DNA of 64,000 bases from Taxillus chinensis (lineage: Eukaryota; Streptophyta; Magnoliopsida; Santalales; Loranthaceae), in the NCBI GenBank assembly GCA_023512835.1, contig CM042092.1:48508900-48572899 (forward strand). The letters are read 5' to 3'. The notes below the pieces were generated by a model. It had not been told where the DNA came from and ran no database searches. It worked only from the letters and a program-made list of their open reading frames with translations. The position numbers and the translations under genes were made by a program. Below, piece by piece: positions 19,977-31,769 of the stretch (position 1 is the first letter of the stretch; each line of letters opens with the position of its first letter).

Positions 19977-22740
19977 TGTTGGACCCCATTTTGTCCGGGT
20001 TGGACATACTAACCCCATTTGATATACCTTTCTGCCTATGCCATATACCTTGTTGAGTAGGTCCACAATGATCCCATACTTCCTAGGAATGGTTTCTGCT
20101 ACAAGTCCTTGAAGCGCCCCAAGACCAACACCAAGTGATAGAGGATGAAAAGTGGAGATTAACGCACTTGACCGAGCTCAAATCGGACTTAAAACGAAGA
20201 AGTTATGGACAAAAAAAAACTTCGGGGTTGACCATTTACCGTTGACCGTTGACCTACTGACACTTCGACCCGTTGACCTTCGGAGCCTTGAAGCCCCGAA
20301 GCCGAAGCCTCGAAGCCTCGAAGCCCCGAAGCCTCGAAGCCTCGAAGCCTCGAAGACTCGAAGCCTTGAAGCCCCGCTGCCGACACTCCGACCATTTAAC
20401 CCTTTGACCGTTGTTCCTCGAAGCCTTGCTACCGACATTTCGACCCGCGACTTACGATGCGACTTACGACGCCTTGCCTACGAACCTTCGACCCGTTGAC
20501 CGTTGACTTTCGCCTCACCGAAATTTCGACCCACCGAAGCTTCGACCCTGCCGACACTTCGACCTGCCGACACTCCAACCTGCCGACACTTCGACCCTCT
20601 GACCCCTTGACCTTTGCTGGTTGGCGTTTTTTTTTGTTTTTTCGCTGGCACTTCCTCGCTGGCTTTTTTTTTTTCGCTGGTCATTCACGAGGCTTGTTTT
20701 ATGCGCTAGCCACCTGACAAAGCATTATTTCTGAATACTTGTCGGTCACATGTGCTAAACAAAAACATTAAAAAAGGGCAATCACGAGCTGCAAATCGCC
20801 AGACCACCCGACAAATTGCAGAAGACCTGGATGAAAATAGGGAAATCAATAATGCAGCATTAAATGCTGCAATTAATGACAGTCCAGCCAAAAAGCTTTC
20901 TACAACTCTTTAAGATGCAGTCTTCCGTTCCTGCGCAGACAGAGGCCGGGGTTCGTTGAAAAAAGAGGGGAGATTGGGGCGTTGGTTCGTTGAGAAAAAA
21001 AAAAGAAAAAAAAAAGAGTTCAGTCCCAAAAAAGAAAGAGGATCACGCCAGAAAAAAAAGAAAACGGAGAGAAAGAGAAAGGATATTACGCGAACAAAAA
21101 AAAGAGATTTGCTTGCCTTTCCATCCTAAAATCGCCCAACTCCTGCCTTCCCAAAAAAACATACAATCCGAATTCGTTTTCTTTCCTTTTCCCCTCACTT
21201 CTCTCTTCACTTTGCCAACATTCATACATACACTCTCCCCCATTTCAAACCCAGAAATTCTGAAACACCATTTTTAGTCCCCCGATTCTGTTTTCTTTTC
21301 TTTTAAGCAACAATACCAAAATCGAAAAATCAAATCCAAAAAAAAAGAGACATAGATTTTGCAACTCCAACCGATGGCATTCAACCTTGACCCAAGTCCA
21401 ATCGGCCGGCCTTTGGAGATTCATCCTCCCGCTAACGATATCACTGCCGGAGTCCCAATCCAAAGCCAAAGTCGGTTCACTTTGCATCGGTTTCTTTGTT
21501 CATTTATTTATTTATTTATTTATTTTTCAGCTTATTTGTATCTATATTTGATGTAATTATTTTTTTTATCATTTTTCTAGTTTTTGTTTTTTTAGCTCAT
21601 CTATATTTGATGTAATTGCTTTTCGACCTTTTTTTATTGTATTTTCCTGTATTTCTTCCTATGTGTATGTTGTAATATGTAAAGTATAGTAAAAAGAAAA
21701 GAAAAAAAAAAAAGAAAAAGGAGAGAGCAAAGGGAGAAGATGAAAAAAAAGAAAAGAAAGAAAGAGTGATTTTATTTTTTCTTTTGTGGATGTCACACTC
21801 ACACACTCCACATCTATTTTGATATATATGTATTTTCAATTGTTGAAACGCATAGATTTAGGCTCGAAGCTAAAAAAAACACAAAAAAGAATAACAAATG
21901 TTTTCCACAAAAATGTTTTCTAAAACGTTTTCAATAAATAATTTTCAAAATGCTTTCAAGAAACGTCTCCTAAAAAAAACAAACAAACAAACAAACAAGC
22001 AAAAAGACCAACAAAAAAAAACCAAAATGTTTTCAAAATCTCTTCAACAACATATTTTGAAAATGTTTTAATAAAATGTTTTCCAAAATGTCTTCCAAAC
22101 AAAAAGAAAAAAAACAAAACCAAAAACAAAACAAAAACTAACAAAAAACGTTTCCATGTTTTAAAGCCCCAAAAAAAAAAAAACAAATACAAAACAAAAA
22201 AAACAAAAAAACAAAAAATAATAATAAAACAAACACAAAAAAAATGTTTTAAGCCAAACCAAAAAAAAAGGAAAAAATAAAAAACATTTTTTAGGACTTC
22301 AATTTCCAAGAGCAAAACCAAAAACCAAAACCAATCCCTAGGATCTCATCCTTCACTTCAAACAAAAACCCAAAATTTTTAGGATTCCCTTTATGAATTT
22401 AGGATAAATCCATTTTAACCATAATTTTGACAAATAACTTAGCCAAATAAAAATCATAGATTTTTAGGAAGTTTAACCCATTAATGGCAGTACAAATAAA
22501 AGAAAAACCTCCTCCTCCTAAATTAGATCTTGAAAGGGCACTGTAGGGGTGCTAATCCTTCCCTACACGTAACCAACTCCCGAACCCTTCTCTGATAACG
22601 CAGACCACACACTTTAAACTACTCAAAGTAGAGAGTATCCAACTATACCCCAAAAACAGTTGGTGGCGACTCTAAATTTCTCACCATGGGTCTAGTTTGG
22701 GCTCACCCCAAACAGGCCCGGACGAAAACCAATGATGACA
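19977..22740 (+). repeat. N1 5' LTR, 2764 bp
   Basis: It starts TGTTGGACCCCATTTTG and ends ACCAATGATGACA. From about 20596 on it aligns closely with the 3' LTR at 25096-27251, with differences mainly in homopolymers. Confidence 0.93.
20230..20610. repeat. CGAAGCC/GACACTTCGACC minisatellite, N1 LTR
   Basis: Runs of 'cctcgaag' are followed by 'gccgacacttcgacc' units. The encoded proline- and serine-rich frames are repeats and not genes. Confidence 0.85.
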
Positions 22741-22742
22741 AC

Positions 22743-22760
22743 TGGCAACTCTGCTGGGGA
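22743..22760 (+). other. N1 primer binding site (tRNA-Arg type)
   Basis: TGGCAACTCTGCTGGGGA lies two bases after the LTR end. It is a near-complete match to the Tat/Ogre-type tRNA-Arg site. Confidence 0.87.
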
Positions 22761-23405
22761 TAATGAACACTTTAGAGAGTTAGGTCTAGAACTAGGATTA
22801 GGAGGTTATATTTAATTGTATTGTTATATTTAACTTGTCATGCTAAGTTGTTTTTTTAGATATAATTGTGATTTACTTATTTTTATACGGTGGTCGTTTA
22901 AATTGTGATTTATTTATACGCTTTAATTACCATGATAGTTATGATTTACTGCTTTCCATACTTATTGCATTCATGCATAACCCTATACCCGGGTTTAGCA
23001 CAATTTAGGTTAGCGAGGTTCAGTACGGTCCCCAGCGCGTTGATCATTATCCGCAATGGGGCCTCGGACTCCTCACTCAAGCTTGAGGTTCTTTTAAGGC
23101 ACGTCCTTTTAAGATCCCCCTCCAGGTAAATCCCATGGTGTATGGAGCCCTCTATTGAGGAAGTTTGGGAACCAACGAATAAGATAGGTGTAGCAATAGA
23201 AGCCCATCAGGGGCATTGACCCACATTTTGTTTGCTCATTCCATGCCATGCTAACCTTTGTTTTGTAGGGTAGTCCTTAAGTCATTCCCTGCACATATTA
23301 GTTGTTTTGTTATTGTTAGTTTATTCTTTATCTGTCTAACCGCCTTGATATCTATTGACTGTCATCCTAACCTGTCATCATGCATAACACGGCATTCATA
23401 TAGGC
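22761..23405 (+). other. N1 leader
   Basis: This is a non-coding leader, colinear with N2 14978-15647. Confidence 0.7.
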
Positions 23406-24827
23406 ATGGAAACTTTCAGTCATCTCCTAAAAAGCCCTCAGGACAAGGAGGCTGTCACAGTGGTGGCCCAAACATCTGGAGACATTCAACTTCGCCTTGG
23501 AGATTTTCCGCCAGGAGAAGCCCACAAGGCAGAACATGTTATCATAGAAGATCAGCTGGACTACACTGAGGAGATACAGACAATATGGAGGCAGTGGTCA
23601 AACGAAAGGAAAAGCATATACATACAACAGTTTGGGGATTTGCTCCATGTGACCGAGCTGCCGATACAGATATGCTTGGGGCAGCCATATATTTCTGGGA
23701 GCCTCAACGGCGGTGCTTTGACTTCAACAGCACAGATCTGGTTCCCACAATAGAAGGATACAGAAGATTATTGGATATCCCCGTGGAAAACAAAATGAAG
23801 ATTTATCTACCGGAGCCCAGAAGGAGGGCCTTTGCTGAGATTATGGGAAAGCCAGTATGGGACTCACCGGCGGTCACAACCTACGGTGGGCGAGAATATC
23901 TTCCATGGGCAACCATCAAAGAAATAATGCAGACGCAACGTATGAGGCACACAACCGCTTACACTAGCTATATATGGGCTAGTCATTTTCCCGAGGATAC
24001 CGGCCCACATCGATGGGGCAATTGTAGATTTGGTCTAGCAGGTGCTCAAAGGATGTGACCCTACTCGCTATCTTGGCTGAAACCATCCGATCTCTTACTT
24101 ACCTGAGGAGTAAAGGCTCGGGACAGTTCATGGGGTGCTTACCTCTCCTATGTACCTGGTTGCAAGGCCATTTCCCCTGTAGTGTTCATCATTTCCCTGC
24201 TGTTTATCAAGTACCAGCCACAACACGCTAGATATTCTGCTCGGCAAGTGGAGCCTACCAAAAGATTTTGAAAGCTGGAAAAATAAGTTGGAAAACCTCA
24301 CGAAGCCGACATTACTTGGACCGCTCCTTGGATGCCAGGTGGTCTCCATGACATATAGGCTGCGGGGACTACAATTGGGTTCCACTTTTAGGTCCCTGGG
24401 GAGGAGCCGCATATGCACCACTGCAAGGTGGGAAGACAAGTGGGCGTCATCGGGATTATTCCCATGCTCTTTGGCATGGAAGAGTGTGACTTCACTTACA
24501 GCAGAACCCTGCTCACGAGAAGAAGGCAAGAAGATATATCAAGCATGGTCCACACCACACAAGATCCAACCCAACAGTTCAAAACCTGGTGTTTACCCCG
24601 CATACATATCTTGGAGGGCACAACACAAGCCACAGCTAACTTCAGACATGAAGGCTATCCTCCAGGAGAATCAGACTTTAAGGCAGCAGATCCAGAGGCT
24701 AGAAGCATCTCTAGAGGGAGCTCTTCAAAGGCTGCAACTGAGGGAAAAACAGATCGAGACGATAATAAAGCAGAGGGAGGAAGTAGGTGAACGACCACCC
24801 CAGAGAAAGAGGCGCCGTGCTCCTTAG
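23406..24827 (+). pseudogene. N1 ORF1, DUF7745-like extra protein, best copy in the window
   Basis: This is the best-preserved ORF1 (about 470 codons). The N-terminus is METFSHLLKSPQDKE. The middle has RRCFDFNSTDLVPTIEGYRRLL (about 23710-23775), the signature I associate with DUF7745, followed by YGGREYLPWATIKEI and SYIWASHFPEDTGPHRW. The C-terminus has Leu-rich heptads (LQENQTLRQQIQRLEASLEG, about 24650-24730), suggesting a coiled coil, and a basic tail RKRRR that could be a nuclear signal. Frame changes occur near 23660, 24060, 24235 and 24400. The role in the Tat/Ogre cycle is unknown. Confidence 0.8.
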
Positions 24828-25095
24828 GAGATGACTGGAAGAATGCCTTAAGATCATGTAGTGATAGCTTTCATTTTACATAGCATTTCAGCATTATATG
24901 TTTGTATTAAGTGTTTTTATTGTGTGTTTTGTTTGCAATAAAGTTGTTTGTTTCTTTAACCCTTTGTATAGACATTCATGCATACATGCATGTCAAATGA
25001 AAAATCAAATAAAAATTCCCTTGTAGCCAGATGGGTAGCATCCTCCCTCCAGGATTGCACACTCTTACAATCGTAGATCCCGGCGCAATCAAATA
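24828..25095 (+). other. N1 spacer downstream of ORF1, ending at the deletion junction
   Basis: It matches N2 17089-17350 and the C spacer up to 'caatcaaatac'. It then joins sequence from the middle of the LTR at 25096, which marks the large internal deletion. Confidence 0.75.
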
Positions 25096-27251
25096 CCTCT
25101 GACCCCTTGACCTTCGCTGGTTGGCGTTTTTTTTGTTTTTTCGCTGGCACTTCCTCGCTGGCTTATTTTTTTCGCTGGTCATTCACGAGGCTTGTTTTAT
25201 GCGCTGGCCACCTGACAAAGCATTATTTCTGAATACTTGTCGGTCACATGTGCTAAACAAAAACATTAAAAAAGGGCAATCACGAGCTGCAAATCGCCAG
25301 ACCACCCGACAAATTGCAGAAGACCTGGATGAAAATAGGGAAATCAATAATGCAGCATTAAATGCTGCAATTAATGACAGTCCAGCCAAAAAACTTTCTA
25401 CGACCCTTTTAAGATGCGATCTTCGTTCTGCGAGAGAGGCCGGGGTTCGTTGAAAAAAGAGGGGAGATTGGGGCGTTGGTTCCTTGAGAAAAAAAAAAAA
25501 AAAAAAGGAGTTCGGTCCCAAAAAAGAAAGAGGATCACGCCGGAAAAAAAAGAAGAAAACGAGAGAAAGAGAAAAGATATTCCGCCAGAACAAAAAAAAG
25601 AGATTTCTTGCCTTTCCATCCTAAAATCGCCCAACTCCCTGCCTTCCAAAAAAAACATACAATCCGAATTCGTTTTCTTTCCTTTTCCCCTCACTTCTCT
25701 CTTCACTTTGCCAGGCATTCATACATACACTCTCCCCTATTTCAAACCCAGAAATTCGAAACACCATTTTTAGTCCCCCGATTCGTTTTCTTTTCTTTTC
25801 GAGAACAATACCAAAATCGGAAAATCAAATCCAAAAAAAAAGAGACACAGATTTTGCGGCTCCAACCGGTGGTATTCAACCTTCACCCCAAGTCCAATCG
25901 GCCAGCCTTTGGAGATTTATCCTCCCGCTAACGATATCATTGCCGAGTCCCAATCCAGGCCAAAGTTAGTTCACTTTGCATACGTTTCTTTGTTCATTTA
26001 TTTATTTATTTATTTTTCAGCTTATTTGTATCTATATTTGATGTAATTGTTTTTTTTGAGCATTTTTTCTAGTTTTCGTTTTTTAGCTCATCTATATTTG
26101 ATGTAATTGCTTTTAAGCCTTTTTCATTGTATTTTCCTGTATTTCTTCCTATGTGTATGTTGTAATATGTAAAGTATAGTAAAAAAGAAAAGAAAAACAA
26201 AAAAAGAAAAAGGAGAGAGCAAAGGGAGAAGATGAAAAAAACAGAAAAGAAAGAAAGAGTGATTTTATTTTTTCTTTTGTGGATGTCACACTCACACACT
26301 CCACATCTATTTTGATATATATGTATTTTCAATTGTTGAAACGCATAGATTTAGGCTCGAAGCTAAAAAAACGCAAAAAAAGAATAACAAAATGTTTTCC
26401 ACAAAAATGTTTTTTAAAACATTTTCAATAAATAATTTTCAAAATGATTTCAAGAAACGTCTCCTAAAAAAAAACAAACAAACAAGCAAAAAAAACCAAA
26501 ACGTTTTGCAATAAAATGTTTTCAAAATCTCTTCAACAATATGTTTTAAAAATGTTTTAATAAAATGTTTTCCAAAATGTTTTCCAAACAAAAATAAAAA
26601 AAACAAAACAAAAACTAACAAAAAATGTTTCCATGTTTTAAAGCCCCCCAAAAAAACAACAAAAAAAAAAACAAAAAACAAAAACAAAACAAAAACAAAA
26701 AACAAAAAACAAAAAAAAACAAAAAATAATAATAAAACAAGCACAAAAAAAAAATGTTTTGACCCAAACCAAAAAAAAAAGGAAAAAAATAAAAAACATT
26801 TTTTAGGACTTCAATTTCCAAGAGCAAAACCAAAACCAAAACCAAGCCCTAGGATCTCATCCTTCACTTCAAACAAAAACCCAAAATTTTTAGGATTCCC
26901 TTTATGAATTTAGGATAAATCCATTTTAACCATAATTTTAACAAATAACTTAGCCAAATAAAAATCATAGACTTTTAGGAAGTTTAACCTATTCATGGCA
27001 GTACAAATAAAAGAAAAACCTTCTCCTCCTAAATTAGATGCCGAAAGGGCACTGTAGGGGTGCTAATCCTTCCCTACACGTAACCAACTCCCGAACCCTT
27101 CTCTGATAACGCAGACCACACACTTTAAATTACTCAAAGTAGAGGGTATCCAACTGTACCCCAAAAACAGTTGGTGGCGACTCTAAATTTCTCACCATGG
27201 GTCTAGTTTGGGCTCACCCCAAACGGGCCCGAACGGAAACCAGTGATGAAA
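25096..27251 (+). repeat. N1 3' LTR, 5'-truncated
   Basis: It aligns to 20596-22740 of the 5' LTR. The first 620 bp, including the start of U3, are missing. It ends CCAGTGATGAAA right before the GAAGG duplication. Confidence 0.92.
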
Positions 27252-27256
27252 GAAGG
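27252..27256. repeat. Target-site duplication GAAGG of N1, right copy
   Basis: This is an exact copy of 19972-19976. Confidence 0.92.
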
Positions 27257-27560
27257 TACGAGCATTCGATGGAGGTAAATGTGATGTGGTGGGAACTCTG
27301 GACATTCCACTCCTAATTGGGCCAGCGACTTTTACTGTGGAATTTCAGGTGATTGACATTACACCCTACTATAGCTGTTTGTTGGGAAGACCTTGGATCC
27401 ACATGGCAGGAGCGGTGCCGTCAAGCCTCCATCAAAAGATGAAATTTGTGATGGGAGATCAATTCATTAGCATCTCTGGGGAAACAAGTTTCCTCGTCAC
27501 CAAACCAACATCAGTTCCTTATGTTGAGAACCACGAAGATATACCAGAATGATCCTATCG
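27257..27560 (+). pseudogene. N2 protease, C-terminal part
   Basis: The domain resumes with VRAFDGGKCDVVGTLDIPLLIG, then PYYSCLLGRPWIHMAGAVPSSLHQK and FLVTKPTSVPYVEN. It aligns with 11200-11540 (A) and 58060-58310 (C). A stop at 27550 precedes the G-patch segment, where C and A read on in the same frame. Confidence 0.87.
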
Positions 27561-28028
27561 GGCATTTAAGATGGTGAATGTCACTTCTGCCCCAAGCCAT
27601 TATCTCTCAAAGGTTGCAAGAATGGTTGCAACCACCATGATTAAACAGGGGTACAAACCAGGGCAAGGATTAGGCCCAAAGGCTCAAGGAATCCAGAAAC
27701 CATTGACCATCCGAGAAAATACCGAGAAGTTTGGGCTAGGCTACGTGCCTACAAGAGCTGACAGACAGAGGAAAGCTGCCAAAAGGAGGGAAATCAGAAT
27801 GACAAGGTTGCAGAAAAGACCAGTACAAGAAGAAAAGAGGAGCTTTCCCCCCTTACATGATACTTTTCAGAGCGGGGGGTTTATCCACAAAAGCCAAGCC
27901 GAAACTAAAACTGGGACTGTGGCTGCACTGGACACAGACAAGCATTCACCAAGCAAGATGGTTCAGTTGGTGCGAGAGGATCCCAACCAGCCATTGAACA
28001 ATTGGACCAGCCAGGACCTCCCCATAAT
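27561..28028 (+). pseudogene. N2 G-patch-like module downstream of the protease
   Basis: KQGYKPGQGLGPKAQGIQKP and ENTEKFGLGYVPTRADRQ (about 27640-27770) form a G-patch-like motif, a glycine-rich RNA-binding module. It is followed by a basic stretch (RKAAKRREIRMTRLQKR). Many plant Tat elements carry a similar segment here. The frame is open from 27571 to 28032 and its end coincides with the putative 5' splice site at 28029. Confidence 0.8.
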
Positions 28029-28213
28029 GTAATGCTTATGGGGTCACTGGGATTTAATGTATTCTATTTAAACGTCGTTGAAGCGGTGAACATTTGCTTT
28101 TACTAAAAGCTTTCCAATAAAATGTACATTTTTTCGAATGTTTTATGGTGCATTCCATTCATGACATATGCATATCATATTTGGTTACCAACTTGTCATT
28201 CTCTTATAAGCAG
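28029..28213 (+). other. Putative spliceosomal intron in N2 pol, 185 bp
   Basis: The donor is AAT|GTAATG at 28029 and the acceptor is CTTATAAGCAG|GT ending at 28213, preceded by a pyrimidine-rich stretch. Unspliced, a stop lies at 28030-28032. Joining 28028 to 28214 keeps one open frame from LPI- into YHNVNENIVCESKTRCLRFD and on to RT. Element A has a segment of the same length at the same place. Ogre elements are known to have an intron here. Splicing is inferred. Confidence 0.65.
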
Positions 28214-29485
28214 GTATCACAATGTCAATGAAAACATAGTATGCGAAAGCAAAACGAGATGCTTAAGGTTTGACCAAAGTCCAAACTGGGAGCAGCCAGT
28301 GTTTGAAGCTGATGAGAATGAGGTAGAGGAGACACCTAAGCTACCAGGAGAGATCATACGCCTATTGGAAAGCAACGATCGCTTATCCATTCCAAGTGAA
28401 GACCCAATGGAAACAGTGAATTTGGGGACGGCAGCCGAACCAAGAGAATTGAGAGTAGGGTCCTTGATCGCTGTCGACATCAAAAAGCAATTAATTGAGC
28501 TGTTAAGGAGCTACATAGGCGTTTTTGCATGGTCCTATCAAGATATGCGAGGATTAGACACAGACATAGTGCAACATCACATACTAGTGAAGCCAGAGTG
28601 CAAGCCAATACAAGCGAAATTGCGAAGAATGAGACCAGGAGATCTTGCTGAAGATTAAAGAAGAACTCAAAAAGCAATGGGACACAAGTTTCCTAATTGT
28701 CTCCCACTATCCAGAATGGGTGGCCAATGTGGTACCGGTACCGAAGAAAAAAGGCAAAGTATGCATGTGTCTCGATTATAGAGATCTGAACTGGGCCAGC
28801 CCGAAAGACAACTTCCCGCTTCCTCATATTGATACCCTAGTGGATAACACAGCAAAGCATGCTCTATTCTCATTCATGGATGGCTTCTCGGGTTACAACC
28901 AGATTCGTATGGCCCCCGAACACAAGGAGAGGACCACTTTCACGACACTTTGGGGTACATTCTGTTATAATGTGATGCCGTTTGGACTGAAGAATACGGG
29001 GGCAACCTATCAGCGAGCCATGGTGACCCTATTCCATGACATGATGCATAAAGAGGTCAAAGTCTATGTGGATGAAATGATAGCCAAATCGCGAAGCACT
29101 GAAAATCACATTGAAGTACTCCGCAAGCTTTTTAATAGGCTACGAAAATATCAGCTTAAATTGAACCCCAAAAAATGCACTTTTGGAGCCATGTTGGGAA
29201 AACTGTTAGGCTTCATCGTGAGCTAAAAAGGAATGGAAATTGATCCAGATAAAGTTTGAGCTATCCAAGAGATGCCCCCAACCCATCAAGGAGGTCAGAG
29301 GATTCCTCGGGCGATTGAATTACATTGCCCGATTCATTTCACAATTAACGGCTATATGTGAACCCATTTTCAAGACATTATGGAAGGATAACCCCGAAGT
29401 TTGGAATGACAAATGTCAAGAAGCTTTGGACAAGATCAAGCAATATCTGTCTAATCCACCTATTTTGGTGCCACCAATGCACTGA
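28214..29485 (+). pseudogene. N2 reverse transcriptase
   Basis: After an acidic N-terminal stretch (EADENEVEETPKLPGEIIRLL) come the RT blocks EWVANVVPVPKKKGKVCMCL, DYRDLNWASPKDNFPLPHID, HALFSFMDGFSGYNQIRMAP, ERTTFTTLWGTFCYNVMPFG and LRKYQLKLNPKKCTFG. The catalytic box at 29065-29076 is YVDE instead of YVDD, so the enzyme is probably dead. Frameshifts lie near 28645 and 29265, and there is a stop at 29224. The connection segment EVRGFLGRLNYIARFISQL follows. Confidence 0.92.
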
Positions 29486-29925
29486 CAGACCCTTCATCTT
29501 ATACATGACTGTCCAAGAGTCATCAATGGGTTGTGTCTTGGGGCAACATGATTCTACGGGCAAAAAAGAGCAAGCCATTTATTATCTGAGTAAGAAGTTC
29601 ACTATCAATGTAGAGAATTACACACCATTGGAAAAGAGATGTTGTGCCCTTGTGTGGATAACAAGACGATTAAGGCAGTACACTCTCTATCATACCACAT
29701 GGTTGATTTCAAGGCATGATCCACTCAATTATCTCTTGGAAATGCCATCCATCTCTGGAAGAATTGCCAAATGGGAATTGGTCCTATCGAATATGATATC
29801 ATCTATGTGCCTCAAAAAGCCATCAAAGGGAGTGCAATAGCGATTACTTGGCGGACGAGCACTAGAAGATTATGAGCCTATAACTATTGGATTTCCAGAT
29901 GAGCACATCAACATCCTTATAGACG
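29486..29925 (+). pseudogene. N2 RNase H (first, retroviral-type position)
   Basis: RNase H removes RNA from the RNA-DNA hybrid. Visible are ESSMGCVLGQHDSTGKKEQA, NYTPLEKRCCALVWITRRLR and YHTTWLISRHDPLNYLLEMP. The frame breaks near 29487 and near 29790. It corresponds to 46641-47010 in C and 6584-7101 in A. Confidence 0.88.
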
Positions 29926-30430
29926 GGGTATCAGATATGTGGACTATGTGGTTCGATGGAGCCTCCAGTCTCTTAGGACAGGGCGTTGGGGCCATCCTGA
30001 TATCCCCAAAAGGCAAACATTTCCCAATGGTAGCAAAGTTAACCTTCCCATGCACCAACAACGTAGCGAGAATATGAGACCTGTGTGATGGGACTTCAAG
30101 AAGCAATTAACAAAGGAATCAAAAAATTACATGTGTTGGGCGATTCGGCACTCATCATTTTTCAAGTAAGGGGTGAATGGGAGACTCGAAACCACAAACT
30201 AATCCCATATCGGAAGCATGTTACAGAGTTAGCCGAGTAATTCGAAGACATCACATTTGAGCATATGCCCGGGGAATACAATCATATTCCTGATCCGCCG
30301 GCTACTCTAGCCACCCTCCTTCGGCTAGACACAACGTTGGAAGTCCAATCTTTCGATATCCATATACAAGATGCTCCTGCACATTGCATGGCCATTGAAG
30401 GAAATATTGAAGAAAAGCCCTTGTTCACAC
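29926..30430 (+). pseudogene. N2 second RNase H (archaeal type) and linker
   Basis: MWFDGASS..GQGVGAILISPKG, FPCTNN and the IIFQVRGEWETRNHKLIPYR segment match the archaeal-type RNase H that marks the Tat lineage, placed before integrase. Stops and a frameshift occur at about 30068-30076 and 30238. The linker has ATLATLLRLDTTLEVQSFDI-type sequence. Confidence 0.82.
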
Positions 30431-31041
30431 ACAAATGGACATGATTAACAAGACAAATCATGCAAATGGGCTATTATTGGGCCACCATGGAAAAGGATTG
30501 CATTGGATATGTGTGCAAATGCCTCAAGTGTCAAATTTATGGCGATAAAATCCAAGTACTGCCATCCAGATTACATGTGATGGTTTCCCCGTGGCCGTTT
30601 TCACTTTGGGGCATCGATATGATAGGACCGATATCTCCAAAAGCTTCCAATGGTCACCACTTCATCTTAATGGCCATCGATTACTTTACCAAGTGGGTAG
30701 AAGCAATGTCATATGCAAACATCACACAAGCTATGGTACTTAGATTTATACAGAATAACATCATATGCCGTATGGACTTCCTGAGCGGATCATAACGGAC
30801 AATCTGGTCAATCCAGCAGTAGGATGATGGGTAAATTGTGCGAAACGTACAAAATTCAACACCGCAACTCGACTCCCTATCGCCCAAAGATGAATGGAGC
30901 AGTTAAGCAACCAATAAGAACATCAAGAACATTATCGAAAAGATGACGAGACAACGACGATGGTTGCAAATGGTCGAAGACTTGGTCAAACCTAAGACAC
31001 ACTCGAATCAATTTGTACGTTATGCTTCTAAAGACTTGTAA
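30431..31041 (+). pseudogene. N2 integrase, C-terminally deleted
   Basis: It shows MGYYWATMEKDCI, CLKCQIYGDKIQ, WGIDMIGPISPKASNGHHFI (first Asp) and DYFTKWVEA. The frame then breaks near 30775. The NGAV.Q..KNIKNIIEKMT segment is joined at about 30945 to an unrelated tail. About 400 bp present in A and C (from ETYKDW.EKLPY onward) are missing. Confidence 0.86.
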
Positions 31042-31769
31042 TTCTGTTTATCAGATGATAACAATGGGTACCTTTTTACGATATAAATATGTTTTGTGGA
31101 ATTAAACTAACAATTTTATGTTTTATCGTCTTCATTTCACAGTTAATTAGGATATTTTAAATCCCCAGTAGGCTCTTTTGGCATTGCCTTATGGGTAGGG
31201 TGAAGCTCAAAATCCCCAAACAAGTCAAGTTCCTTAACCCGAGTACCAATGTCTCCCCCGGAATATCAATATCCCTAGTGAAGCTGCCAAGTCAAGCTCC
31301 TCGATGCGGCACAGCTAAGTCAAACAAGCCCTTCATCCATAAAAAAAGGGGGAGTTCCCCAACAAAAAAAAAAACTCCCCGTCCAAAGAGAAAAGAGCTC
31401 CCCAACAAGTCAGATGTCAGCCAAAATCTCCAGCAGCAAGGAGATGAACCCCCAGCCCATATTGGGTCATTCAAAGTACATTTCACCTTGCATTCCTGCA
31501 TACACCACATTGCATTCCATGCATCATTGGCATACGTTCAACCTTCTGCAATTTCAGGAACGTCAGCACCTCTGAAGATCCCAGGAACTCTTCCACAGCA
31601 AACTTCTCATCAAGCTCTACTAGCTTCCTTTCTTTGCAATTTCCCCAAGCTCTAAAAGCACCCTTTTGACATTCGAACAAACTTCCTCCCTTTTTGGGTA
31701 ACCTTGTAGAGCGATCTCCTAGAGTGAACTCATGGGAGCTTATATACCTTCTTCAATAATCATGCACCC

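Larger units (their letters stand above)
19977..27251 (+). mobile_element. N1: internally deleted Tat/Ogre-like LTR retrotransposon
   Basis: N1 is nested in the N2 protease with a perfect GAAGG duplication. Its order is 5' LTR (19977-22740), primer site, leader, ORF1 (23406-24827), spacer, then an abrupt junction at about 25095 into the middle of the 3' LTR (25096-27251). Gag, protease, RT, RNase H, integrase, the polypurine tract and about 620 bp of the 3' LTR start are gone. The terminal CA has become AA. It keeps ORF1 as its only coding region. Confidence 0.92.
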
